From an uncultured Macromonas sp. (GTDB taxonomy: Bacteria; Pseudomonadota; Gammaproteobacteria; Burkholderiales; Burkholderiaceae): DNA of 7,809 nt. Positions 1 through 6,076 of the stretch are shown piece by piece. The translations under genes were made by a program, and so were the position numbers. Numbering within the stretch: position 1 is the first letter of the stretch; the number at the start of each line of letters is the position of its first letter. Below the pieces are notes generated by a model. The model did not search any database. It was not told the DNA's origin and was given only the letters and a program-made list of their open reading frames with translations. The stretch spans positions 1-7,809 of the forward strand of contig CAMLOF010000138.1 of the NCBI GenBank assembly GCA_946481585.1, in the 5' to 3' direction.

Positions 1-485
1 TCAGCTTCCAGGTGTCCAGCAAGATCGACAGCCGCACCATCCTCGACCAGATGGGGGCCGAGGCCCTGCTGGGCATGGGCGACATGCTCTACATGCCCAG
101 CGGCACGGGCTTCCCCACCCGTGTTCACGGCGCCTTCGTAAGCGACGACGAGGTGCACCGTGTGGTGGCCTACCTGAAGGCGCAGGGCGGCGAGCCCGAC
201 TACATTGACGGCGTGCTGGAAGGCGGCGCTGGTGACGGCGAGGGCGGCGGCGCCGACCTGTTCGGCGAAGGCGGCGGTGACGGCGAGAAGGACCCGCTTT
301 ACGACCAGGCTGTGGCCATCGTGCTGCAAGACCGCAAGGCCAGCATCAGCTACGTGCAGCGCAAGCTCAAGATCGGCTACAACCGCGCGGCGCGGCTGCT
401 GGAGGACATGGAGAACGCGGGCCTCGTCAGCGCGCTCACGTCCAGCGGGCAGCGCGACATTCTGGTGGCGCCGCGTGGCGACTGA
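1..485 (+). CDS. ftsK: DNA translocase FtsK, C-terminal end (5' partial)
   Basis: FtsK is a septum-anchored hexameric ATPase that pumps DNA toward dif and activates XerCD to resolve chromosome dimers. Only the last 160 residues are visible; the reading frame is open from base 3 and the gene begins before the window. Visible residues 4-70 are the end of the RecA-like motor, with the family-typical stretch [12 protein letters not shown], then GMGDMLY and RVHGAFV. Residues about 74-96 are a glycine/aspartate-rich low-complexity linker. Residues 97 to the end are the winged-helix gamma domain, starting DPLYDQAV and containing [19 protein letters not shown] and LLEDME; in characterised FtsK this domain reads the polar KOPS sequences and touches XerD. 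The gene is followed after 84 bases by lolA on the same strand, the usual neighbour. Confidence is high because motor end and gamma domain both match closely; a SpoIIIE-type name would describe the same family. Confidence 0.96.
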   Translation, partial: SFQVSSKIDSRTILDQMGAEALLGMGDMLYMPSGTGFPTRVHGAFVSDDEVHRVVAYLKAQGGEPDYIDGVLEGGAGDGEGGGADLFGEGGGDGEKDPLYDQAVAIVLQDRKASISYVQRKLKIGYNRAARLLEDMENAGLVSALTSSGQRDILVAPRGD

Positions 486-490
486 CGCAC

Positions 491-511
491 GGCCCTGCCA
501 TTTACAGGGCC
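491..511 (+). terminator. Perfect 7-bp hairpin just after ftsK
   Basis: GGCCCTG (491-497) pairs perfectly with CAGGGCC (505-511) across a 7-base loop, starting 5 bases after the ftsK stop codon. Only two T residues follow directly, so it lacks the U-tract of a classical intrinsic terminator. It could be a weak or Rho-assisted terminator, or a 3'-end stabiliser within an ftsK-lolA transcript. The structure is read directly; the role is inferred. Confidence 0.35.
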
Positions 512-524
512 TTACACCTTGACC

Positions 525-548
525 GTGGCCGGGCGGAACCCCGGCCGC
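525..548 (+). other. Second GC-rich hairpin upstream of lolA
   Basis: GGCCGGG (527-533) pairs perfectly with CCCGGCC (540-546) over a 6-base loop. The stem can extend by a T-G wobble and a G-C pair to 525-548. It ends 21 bases before the lolA ATG and has no T-run behind it, so it looks more like an mRNA leader structure or processing barrier than a terminator. Such GC stems do arise by chance in DNA this GC-rich. Confidence 0.3.
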
Positions 549-569
549 CAGCCATTGCTCTGAACACCC

Positions 570-1220
570 ATGCGCAAACTCACAACATTTCCGGCCCTGG
601 CGGCGGCTGCCGTGGTGGCATTGTCCTGCCCCGCGCGGGCCGACGGCCTGAGCGACCTGGAAACCTTCTTGAAGCAGACCCAGCAGGGCCGCACCACGTT
701 CACCCAGGTGGTGACCCCACCGAAGAAGGACGGGCAGGCGCAGCCGCGCAGCAAGACCAGCAGCGGCACCTTTGAGTTCCAGCGCCCGGACCGTTTCCGT
801 TTTGAATACACCAAGCCTTTTGAGCAGACCATCGTGGCCGATGGCCAGACCCTGTGGCTGTACGACGCCGACCTGAACCAGGCCAGTTCACGCAGGCAGC
901 AGGACGTGCTGGGCAACACGCCCGCCACCTTGCTGGCCGCCGCAGCCGACCTGAAGGCGCTGGGCAAGGTATTCGAGTTGAGCAGCGTGGCGGGCCAGGA
1001 CGGCACCAACTGGGTGCAAGCGGTGCCGCGCCAGCGCGACGGCCAGTTGCAGCAGGTGCGTATCGGCTTCAAGGGCGGTCAGCTCGCCGCGCTGGACATC
1101 TTGGACAGCTTCGGCCAGCGCTCGCTCATGACGTTTGGCGCCATCGACACACAGAGCGCGTTCAAGCCGGGTCACTTCCGCTTCACACCGCCCGCAGGGG
1201 CGGAGGTCCTGAAGCAGTAA
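570..1220 (+). CDS. lolA: Outer-membrane lipoprotein carrier protein LolA
   Basis: LolA is the periplasmic chaperone that takes mature lipoproteins released by the LolCDE transporter and hands them to LolB at the outer membrane. The 216-residue product has a Sec signal peptide: basic MRK start, hydrophobic residues 7-18, and an A-R-A cleavage site before Asp25. The mature part begins LSDLETFLKQ and FTQVV, then carries the LolA signature around GTFEFQRPDRFRFEY (66-80), where E. coli LolA has the similar QRPNLFRW strand. Later segments such as DGQTLWLYDADLNQ and LDSFGQRSLMTF also fit the half-barrel fold. The length, with a mature chain near 190 residues, is normal. The ATG at 570 is chosen because it gives a complete signal peptide, although no clear Shine-Dalgarno precedes it. 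It follows ftsK on the same strand and converges with the ABM gene, with 6 bases between stop codons. Confidence 0.95.
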   Translation: MRKLTTFPALAAAAVVALSCPARADGLSDLETFLKQTQQGRTTFTQVVTPPKKDGQAQPRSKTSSGTFEFQRPDRFRFEYTKPFEQTIVADGQTLWLYDADLNQASSRRQQDVLGNTPATLLAAAADLKALGKVFELSSVAGQDGTNWVQAVPRQRDGQLQQVRIGFKGGQLAALDILDSFGQRSLMTFGAIDTQSAFKPGHFRFTPPAGAEVLKQ

Positions 1221-1222
1221 AG

Positions 1223-1233
1223 CGCCTCAGGCG
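1223..1233. terminator. Small hairpin between convergent lolA and ABM gene
   Basis: CGCC (1223-1226) and GGCG (1230-1233) form a 4-bp stem whose 3-base loop is the stop codon of the minus-strand gene; AGT (1216-1218) and ACT (1235-1237) can add an imperfect outer stem. There is no T-run on either side. It lies exactly where two convergent genes meet, but it is short and may be chance. Confidence 0.18.
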
Positions 1234-1529
1234 GACTTGCAGACCAGCTCGAAGTGCTCCACCACGGGCGGCTGCAGGAAGTAGGGGCCCACGATGCCGC
1301 GCCAGCGGGTGAACGCTTCCGATTGGCGGAAGCCCACGGTATGGTCTTCCAGTGTGTCCCAATAGATCATCAGCACGTAGCGGCCCGGGGTTTCCTGGCT
1401 GCGGTTGACTTTGTAGCCGCGAAAACCCTTGGCCTGGGAGATGACGGTGGAGGCGCCCAACTCAATGGCGGCTTCAAAATCGGCTGCGCGCGCGGGGTCG
1501 ATGCGGATGTCGGCGTGTTCGAGGATCAT
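1227..1529 (-). CDS. Small ABM-fold protein (antibiotic biosynthesis monooxygenase-like)
   Basis: This encodes a 100-residue cytosolic protein that looks like a member of the ABM superfamily, small ferredoxin-like-fold proteins that act as dimeric monooxygenases or heme-degrading enzymes, or have no known reaction. The chain opens with a beta strand (ILEHADIRIDP), continues with a helix (AADFEAAIELGASTVI), then GFRGYKVNRS and a RYVLMIYWDTLEDHTVGF stretch (50-67), and SEAFTRWRGIVGPYF (70-84). The GRYVLMIYW-x-H arrangement and the F-x-x-W-R helix are typical of the fold. The ATG at 1529 is preferred: a longer in-frame start at 1619 would add 30 residues unlike the family and run into the rarA leader. 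No strong ribosome site is visible. It lies antisense between lolA and rarA and has no obvious functional link to them. The substrate cannot be told from the sequence, and the name must not be read as proof of antibiotic synthesis. Confidence 0.8.
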   Translation of the reverse strand: MILEHADIRIDPARAADFEAAIELGASTVISQAKGFRGYKVNRSQETPGRYVLMIYWDTLEDHTVGFRQSEAFTRWRGIVGPYFLQPPVVEHFELVCKSA

Positions 1530-1618
1530 GGCTCGTGTTCGTGGTTGAAGATTCGACACGCATTGTGCGCGAAGCGGGCACGGGGTGTACGCCAGCGCGG
1601 GGGCTGTGCTGAGGGACA

Positions 1619-1654
1619 ATGGACTGTTTTCTTATCTGGCCTGCTTCGACGTGA
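1619..1654 (+). CDS. Possible 11-codon leader ORF coupled to rarA
   Basis: ATG at 1619 opens an 11-codon frame (MDCFLIWPAST) that ends at TGA 1652-1654. A GAGGGA sequence (1611-1616) precedes the ATG at short Shine-Dalgarno spacing. Its stop overlaps the proposed rarA GTG start (1651-1653) as GTGA, the usual layout for translational coupling, and rarA has no ribosome site of its own. No homology can be judged at this length, so it may be chance. Confidence 0.28.
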   Translation: MDCFLIWPAST

Positions 1655-2952
1655 ACGCCCACAGCCCCCACATTCCCCTGGCCGAGCGCTTGCGCCCGCG
1701 CAACCTGTCCGAGGTCATCGGCCAGCAGCACCTGCTGGGCGAGGGCATGCCCTTGCGCATGGCGTTCGAGTCCGGCCGGCCGCACAGCTGCATCCTGTGG
1801 GGGCCGCCCGGCGTGGGCAAGACCACGATCGCCCGCCTGATGGCGCAGGCCTTCGACGCACAGTTCATTGCCATCAGCGCGGTGCTGGGCGGCGTGAAGG
1901 ACATACGCGATGCCGTGGAGAAGGCCGAGCACGCCCGCACTGGCCTGCACGCGCAGCCCACCATCGTGTTCGTGGACGAGGTGCACCGCTTCAACAAGAG
2001 CCAGCAGGATGCCTTTTTGCCGCACGTGGAAAGCGGCCTGTTCACCTTCGTGGGCGCCACGACCGAAAACCCGTCGTTCGAGGTGAATTCCGCGCTGTTG
2101 TCGCGCGCGGCGGTGTACGTGCTGCAACCCCTTTCGGAGGCGGACCTGGACCAGTTGATCCAGCGTGCGCAAGCCCTGGGTGCGGTGCCGGAGTTGGAAG
2201 ATGCTGCCCGCCAACGCCTGCTGGCCTACGCCGATGGTGATGCCCGGCGTTTGCTGAACACGCTGGAGACCCTGGCCGTGACGGCGCAGGCTCAGGGCAT
2301 AGAACAAATCACCGATGTTTGGCTGCTCAAGGTGCTGGGCGAGCGCATGCGCCGCTACGACAAGGGCGGTGAACAGTTCTACGACACCATCAGCGCCCTG
2401 CACAAAAGCGTGCGCGGCTCCGACCCCGATGCGTCGCTCTACTGGTTCGTGCGCATGCTCGATGGCGGGGCCGACCCGCGCTACATGGCGCGCCGCTTCA
2501 TCCGCATGGCGGCGGAAGACATTGGACTGGCCGACCCGCGCGCGCTGCGGCTGGCGCTGGACGCCGCCGAGGTGTACGAACGTCTGGGCAGCCCGGAAGG
2601 TGAGTTGGCCTTGGCCGAATGCGTGGTCTATCTGGCCGTGGCGCCCAAGAGCAACGCCGTGTACAAGGCTTTCAACCAGGCCAAGGCTTTCGTCAAGAAG
2701 GACGGCACCCGCCCCGTGCCCATGCACCTGCGCAACGCGCCCACCAAGCTGATGAAGGAGTTGGACTACGGCAAGGGCTACCGCTACGCCCATGACGAGC
2801 CCGATGCCTTTGCCGCGGGCGAAAACTACCTTCCGCCGGGCATGGAGCCGCCAAATTGGTACCAGCCCGTGTCCCGGGGGCTGGAGATCAAGATCGGTGA
2901 GAAGTTGGCGCTGCTCAGGCGGCTGGACAAGGAAGGCGGGAAAGACGCCTGA
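1651..2952 (+). CDS. rarA: Replication-associated recombination protein A (RarA/MgsA)
   Basis: RarA is a tetrameric AAA+ ATPase of the clamp-loader clade (MgsA in E. coli, WRNIP1 in humans) that acts on stalled replication forks and single-strand gaps. From the GTG at 1651 the product has 433 residues, close to the family norm. It opens PLAERLRP and VIGQQHLL; Walker A is GPPGVGKTT (51-59), Walker B is TIVFVDEVHRF with Asp109-Glu110, sensor 1 is GATTEN (135-140), and the arginine-finger SR is 151-152. The C-terminal half has the tetramerisation features FYDTISALHKSVRGSDPDASLYW, VYLAVAPKSNAVY and PMHLRNAPTKLMKE. The start is uncertain: GTG 1651 matches where relatives begin but lacks a Shine-Dalgarno, while GTG 1585 would add 22 residues unlike the family. 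The gene runs convergently into tctA with 19 bases between the stop codons and no clear terminator. Identity is very secure. Confidence 0.96.
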   Translation: MNAHSPHIPLAERLRPRNLSEVIGQQHLLGEGMPLRMAFESGRPHSCILWGPPGVGKTTIARLMAQAFDAQFIAISAVLGGVKDIRDAVEKAEHARTGLHAQPTIVFVDEVHRFNKSQQDAFLPHVESGLFTFVGATTENPSFEVNSALLSRAAVYVLQPLSEADLDQLIQRAQALGAVPELEDAARQRLLAYADGDARRLLNTLETLAVTAQAQGIEQITDVWLLKVLGERMRRYDKGGEQFYDTISALHKSVRGSDPDASLYWFVRMLDGGADPRYMARRFIRMAAEDIGLADPRALRLALDAAEVYERLGSPEGELALAECVVYLAVAPKSNAVYKAFNQAKAFVKKDGTRPVPMHLRNAPTKLMKELDYGKGYRYAHDEPDAFAAGENYLPPGMEPPNWYQPVSRGLEIKIGEKLALLRRLDKEGGKDA

Positions 2953-2971
2953 GCAGAACCGTGCTGGCTTG

Positions 2972-4495
2972 TTACGGGTGGATAGGTTGCGCAGCTTCCG
3001 GTGACACCTTGCGCCGGGACCTCAACCGCATCAGCGCGGGTACGGCCAGCATGAGTGCAGCAGCCGTCCACAACCCGATGGAAATGGGGCTGCCGACCAG
3101 AATGGCGGCGTCTCCATTGCTGATGGAAAGCGCACGGCGAAGGTTCTGTTCCATCATGTCGCCGAGCACAAAGCCCAGGATCAGTGGTGCCATCGGGATG
3201 CCCTGCTTGCGCAGCAGGTAGGCGGCAAAGCCCAGCCCCGTCATCAGGATCAGGTCGAAGGTGGTGGCGTGCACGGCGTACACTCCCACACTGCTGACGG
3301 CCACGATGCCGGGCACCAGCAGCCAGTTGGGGACACTCAACACCTTGGTGAACACGCCCACGAGCGGGATGTTGAGCACCAGCAGGATCACGTTGGCCAG
3401 GAACAGCGAGGCGATCAACCCCCAGACCAGCGTGGGCTGCTGGGCGAACAGCGCCGGGCCGGGCGTGATGTTGTAGAGCGCCAGTGCGCCGACCATCACC
3501 GCCGTGGTGCCCGAACCAGGCACGCCCAGTGTGAGCATGGGCACGAAGGAGCCGGTCGCGGCCGAGTTGTTGGCGGCTTCGGGGGCGGCCACGCCGCGGA
3601 TGTCGCCCTTGCCGAAAGTGCCCTCTTTGTCGGTCAGGCGCTTTTCCATGGAATAGGTCATGGCGCTGGCAATGGTGGCGCCAGCCCCAGGCAGCACGCC
3701 GACCACAAAGCCCACCACGCTCGAGCGCAGCGTGCCCCACCAGGTGTGGGTCAGTTCCTTCAGGTTGAACAGCATGCGGCCGGTCTGCGTGACCATGCCC
3801 GTGCTGCTGTGGTGTTCCTGCAGCATGAGCAGCAGTTCGCTGATGGAGAACACCCCGATCACCACAACCACGAACTGGATGCCGTCGGAAAGGTGAATGT
3901 CGCCACCGGTGAACCGGTAGACGCCGGAGTTCGAATCGAGCCCGACGCAGGACATGGACAGACCGATGATGGCGGCCAGGCCAGCCTTGACCGGTGCGTC
4001 ACCCATCAACCCGGCTATGCAGGCGAAGGCAAAGCACATGAGCGCAAAGTATTCGGCAGGCCCGAAGGACAGCGCCCAACTGGCCAGCAGCGGCGCGAAC
4101 AACACGATGCCGATGGTGGCGACGAGCGAGCCCACAAAGGAGCTCCAGGCCGAGATGGACAGCGCCACGCCACCCAGGCCCTGGCGGGCCATGGGGTAGC
4201 CGTCCAGCGCGGTCATGATGGCGCCCGCGTCACCTGGCACGTTGAGCAGGATGGAGGAAATGCGTCCCCCGTATTCGCAGCCGATGTACACCGCCGCCAG
4301 CAGGATGAGCGATGTCTCGGGGGGCAGCTTCATGGCGAAGGCCAGCGGCATCAGGATGGCCACGCCGTTGATGGGCCCCAGGCCCGGCAGCAGGCCGACG
4401 ATGGTGCCAATGAAGGAGCCTAGCGCGGCAATGACCAGGTTGACCGGGCTGAGCGCAACGCCAAAGCCCTCGATCAGGTGTTGCAGGGTGTTCAT
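2972..4495 (-). CDS. tctA: Tripartite tricarboxylate transporter large permease TctA
   Basis: TctA is the large inner-membrane subunit of the TTT family, which with TctB and the periplasmic TctC imports tricarboxylates such as citrate using an ion gradient and no ATP. The 507-residue product has about a dozen hydrophobic segments. It carries the family's duplicated loop motif, GLLPGLGP (34-41) and GVLPGAGATIA (266-276). Other hallmarks are EYGGRISSILLNVPGD (74-89), TALDGYPMA (95-103), PEAANNSA (305-312), LTLGVPGSGTTAVM (321-334) and the late stretch GFVLGDMMEQNLRRALSIS (441-459). The ATG at 4495 has GGAG at 4505-4508 with 9-base spacing, lying inside the end of tctB; the frame stays open further upstream only as read-through of tctB DNA. 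Just 4 bases separate it from the tctB stop, so translation is probably coupled. Family is certain; the exact substrate is not. Confidence 0.96.
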   Translation of the reverse strand: MNTLQHLIEGFGVALSPVNLVIAALGSFIGTIVGLLPGLGPINGVAILMPLAFAMKLPPETSLILLAAVYIGCEYGGRISSILLNVPGDAGAIMTALDGYPMARQGLGGVALSISAWSSFVGSLVATIGIVLFAPLLASWALSFGPAEYFALMCFAFACIAGLMGDAPVKAGLAAIIGLSMSCVGLDSNSGVYRFTGGDIHLSDGIQFVVVVIGVFSISELLLMLQEHHSSTGMVTQTGRMLFNLKELTHTWWGTLRSSVVGFVVGVLPGAGATIASAMTYSMEKRLTDKEGTFGKGDIRGVAAPEAANNSAATGSFVPMLTLGVPGSGTTAVMVGALALYNITPGPALFAQQPTLVWGLIASLFLANVILLVLNIPLVGVFTKVLSVPNWLLVPGIVAVSSVGVYAVHATTFDLILMTGLGFAAYLLRKQGIPMAPLILGFVLGDMMEQNLRRALSISNGDAAILVGSPISIGLWTAAALMLAVPALMRLRSRRKVSPEAAQPIHP

Positions 4496-4499
4496 GTCT

Positions 4500-4943
4500 T
4501 CAAGCTCCAAGGAGTGCCGCCAGCGGACCGGCGGGCAGCACCACGTCCAGCACCTTGTCGAACAGCAGGTACAGCAACAGGCCCAGCGCGCCGCCACCAG
4601 TGAGGGCCTGCTTCCAGGTGCCCCCGAAGGCCATGCCGACCGGCACGGCCATCAGCGCCGTGGCCAGCGTGAAGCCCAGCCACTGGAACAACAGCGCGTA
4701 GACCAGCACGGCGGCAGCGCACAGGGTGGTGGGTTTCCAGGGCACGCCGTGGAAGGCCTCCGTCCCGGCAGACGGGCGCAGCACCAGCCACAGGCCACAA
4801 AGGCCCAGGCCGCTGGCCAGCAGCAGAGGAAAGGCGCGTGGGCCGACAGGTTCGTAAGAGATGGCAGCGGCGTAGTCTTGCGCGGCCCAGGCCATGGCGG
4901 CGGACGCGACAACACACACCGCGCCGAGGACGCGGTCACTCAT
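4500..4943 (-). CDS. tctB: Tripartite tricarboxylate transporter small permease TctB
   Basis: TctB is the poorly conserved small membrane subunit needed by TctA. The product has 147 residues, a normal length, and about four hydrophobic segments (roughly 5-21, 37-56, 73-90 and 92-107, with a further apolar stretch at 117-127). Family marks are GPRAFPLLLA (34-43) in the first periplasmic turn, the WLGF (88-91) of the third segment and the closing FDKVLDVVLPAGPL (128-141). The ATG at 4943 is supported by GGAG (4950-4953) with 6-base spacing. It sits between tctC (46 bases upstream) and tctA (4 bases downstream), the standard TctCBA order. Position supports the call as strongly as sequence, since TctB proteins vary widely. 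Confidence 0.93.
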   Translation of the reverse strand: MSDRVLGAVCVVASAAMAWAAQDYAAAISYEPVGPRAFPLLLASGLGLCGLWLVLRPSAGTEAFHGVPWKPTTLCAAAVLVYALLFQWLGFTLATALMAVPVGMAFGGTWKQALTGGGALGLLLYLLFDKVLDVVLPAGPLAALLGA

Positions 4944-4961
4944 GGGGAACTCCGGTAGGGA

Positions 4962-4984
4962 GCGGGGCCCGCGCGGGGCCCCGC
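4962..4984 (-). other. Intercistronic tctC-tctB GC hairpin
   Basis: GCGGGGCC (4962-4969) pairs perfectly with GGCCCCGC (4977-4984) over a 7-base loop, starting 5 bases after the tctC stop in transcript direction and ending 8 bases before the tctB Shine-Dalgarno. No T-run follows, so full termination is unlikely. In binding-protein transport operons such stems commonly protect the upstream mRNA and lower expression of the membrane subunits; that role is inferred here. Confidence 0.5.
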
Positions 4985-4989
4985 GGGCA

Positions 4990-5976
4990 TCACTTGGCCG
5001 GGACGACGTTCAGGCCAAACTCTTCAGCCAGCTTGCGGTAGCCCGCCACCTGCTTCTTGACGTAGGCGTCCAGCGGGGCGCCGGTCAGTGCCATCGGGAA
5101 GAGGCCGCGCTCGTTGCGCAGCTTGTCGTAGGCGGGCGTGGCCATCAGCTTGGTGAAGGTATCGACCCACACCTTGTAGTCGGCGTCGCTGACCTTGGGG
5201 CCCACGTAGAAGCCGCGAACGATGGGCCAATCCACGTCATACCCCTGCTCGGTGGCTGTGGGGATGTTGGCCATGTCGCCAGGCAGGCGCTTGTCGTTCA
5301 TCACCGCCAGAATGCGGACCTTGGCGCCAGCCTTGATCTGCTGCATGGCCTCGGCCGCGTCCCCGGTGAAGACGTGGATGTGACCGCCCTGGAGCGCGGT
5401 CAGCGCCTCGCCGCCGCCTTCAAAAGCGACGTAGCGCATGGTCTTGGGGTTCACACCGCCGGCGCGCGCGGTCAACGCGGCTTTCATCCAGTCCTGGCTG
5501 CCAACGGTGCCACCAGCGCCCAGCACCACCTTGGTGGGGTCGGCCTTCATCGCAGCCATCACGTCCTTGAGCGTTTTGAAGGGGGAGTTCTCTGCCACCA
5601 CCACGGCACCGTAGTCTGTACCGATGGCTGCCAGCCAACGCACGTCGTTCTCGGTGTAGCGGCCGAACTTGCCCTGGGCCAGGTTAAGCAGCGAGCCGCC
5701 CGAGAACGCGATGATGGCGTTGGCCGCGTCGGGTTTCTGCGCGATCACGGTGTTGTAGGCCACTGCGCCGATGCCGCCAGGCATGTAGGTCACGCGCATG
5801 GGGTCGGTGATGAACTTGCCATCTTGCAGCGCGCTTTGCACCAGCTTGCAGGTCAGGTCGAAACCGCCGCCTGGCTTTGCGGGGGCGATGCACTCGGTCT
5901 TGTCAAGCGGGTTGGCGCTGGCGGCCAGGGCAACAGCCGATACGGCAAGGGCGGCGAACTTGGATGCGATGCTCAT
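4990..5976 (-). CDS. tctC: Periplasmic tricarboxylate-binding protein TctC
   Basis: TctC is the periplasmic receptor of the TTT transporter and belongs to the Bug-type (TctC) family of two-lobed binding proteins. The 328-residue product starts with a Sec signal peptide, cut after A-S-A at residue 21. The mature chain begins TECIAPAKPGGGFDLTCK (27-44), which recalls the Salmonella citrate receptor TctC much more than the shorter PGG-type loop of generic Bug proteins; Cys29 and Cys43 could form a disulfide. Further matches to that receptor as I recall it are RVTYMPGGIGAVAYN, FSGGSLLNLAQGKFGRY, DVRWLAAIGTDYG, GSQDWMKAAL, RYVAFEGGGEALTAL and RGFYVGPKVSDADY. The ATG at 5976 has a strong AAGGAGA (5984-5990) with 7-base spacing. 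It is the first gene of tctCBA, downstream of a likely TctD-controlled promoter. A citrate or related tricarboxylate ligand is inferred; other carboxylates remain possible. Confidence 0.95.
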   Translation of the reverse strand: MSIASKFAALAVSAVALAASANPLDKTECIAPAKPGGGFDLTCKLVQSALQDGKFITDPMRVTYMPGGIGAVAYNTVIAQKPDAANAIIAFSGGSLLNLAQGKFGRYTENDVRWLAAIGTDYGAVVVAENSPFKTLKDVMAAMKADPTKVVLGAGGTVGSQDWMKAALTARAGGVNPKTMRYVAFEGGGEALTALQGGHIHVFTGDAAEAMQQIKAGAKVRILAVMNDKRLPGDMANIPTATEQGYDVDWPIVRGFYVGPKVSDADYKVWVDTFTKLMATPAYDKLRNERGLFPMALTGAPLDAYVKKQVAGYRKLAEEFGLNVVPAK

Positions 5977-6005
5977 GAAAGTGTCTCCTTGATGGGGCGG
6001 AACGC

Positions 6006-6025
6006 TCGCACCGGACGAGGTGCGA
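6006..6025 (-). promoter_or_regulatory. 7-bp palindrome in the tctC leader
   Basis: TCGCACC (6006-6012) and GGTGCGA (6019-6025) form a perfect inverted repeat with a 6-base centre. It starts where the tctC transcript is predicted to begin (about 6026) and ends 15 bases before the Shine-Dalgarno. It could be a 5'-end mRNA hairpin that slows decay, or a dimeric repressor operator downstream of the promoter. The sequence alone does not decide. Confidence 0.4.
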
Positions 6026-6032
6026 TGAGGGC

Positions 6033-6067
6033 ACTGTAGACAACGGGCACTTTCAGCGCGCTTTCAG
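6033..6067 (-). promoter_or_regulatory. Candidate TctD-type activator box and -10 of tctCBA
   Basis: On the minus strand CTGAAAG occurs at 6067-6061 and again at 6056-6050, an 11-base period, with 9 of 11 bases shared between the two repeat units. Tandem direct repeats one helical turn apart are the usual target of OmpR/PhoB-type response regulators. A TACAGT hexamer (6038-6033) lies 11 bases beyond the second repeat and can serve as a -10; there is no good -35, and the second repeat covers or borders that position, as in activator-dependent promoters. A second pair of direct repeats, AGTGCCC at 6051-6045 and 6035-6029, brackets the -10. The repeats are seen directly; binding by the neighbouring TctD is inferred. 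Confidence 0.45.
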
Positions 6068-6076
6068 AAAATCGGC

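Noticed and set aside
615..632. Possible lipoprotein signal (Cys20) in LolA
   Set aside because: The residues before the cysteine (A-L-S) lack Leu at -3, and a normal A-R-A signal peptidase I site follows. LolA itself is a soluble carrier.
1530..1619. 30-residue N-terminal extension of the ABM protein from an ATG at 1619 (minus strand)
   Set aside because: The extension does not look like the family, which begins at the first beta strand, and it would run through the rarA leader.
1530..1650. Sigma70 promoters in the gap between the ABM gene and rarA
   Set aside because: A TTGAAG at 1545-1550 could be a -35, but no acceptable -10 lies at 16-18 bases, and nothing better appears on the other strand. 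A promoter is expected here but I cannot place it.
1474..2793. Long open frame of 439 codons antisense to rarA
   Set aside because: It mirrors a clearly conserved AAA+ gene, its translation is rich in His, Arg, Gly and Gln without recognisable domains, and GC-rich codon use makes stop-free antisense frames common.
2953..2971. Shared terminator between convergent rarA and tctA
   Set aside because: The 19-base gap shows no stable stem and no T-run on either strand.
3269..4423. Open frame of 384 codons antisense to tctA
   Set aside because: The translation is compositionally skewed (Gly, His, Gln, Arg) with no domain, and the opposite strand encodes a motif-perfect TctA.
4894..6039. Open frame of 381 codons antisense to tctC and spanning its promoter
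   Set aside because: It crosses the intercistronic hairpin, tctC and the regulatory gap, as a chance frame would, and has no recognisable domain.
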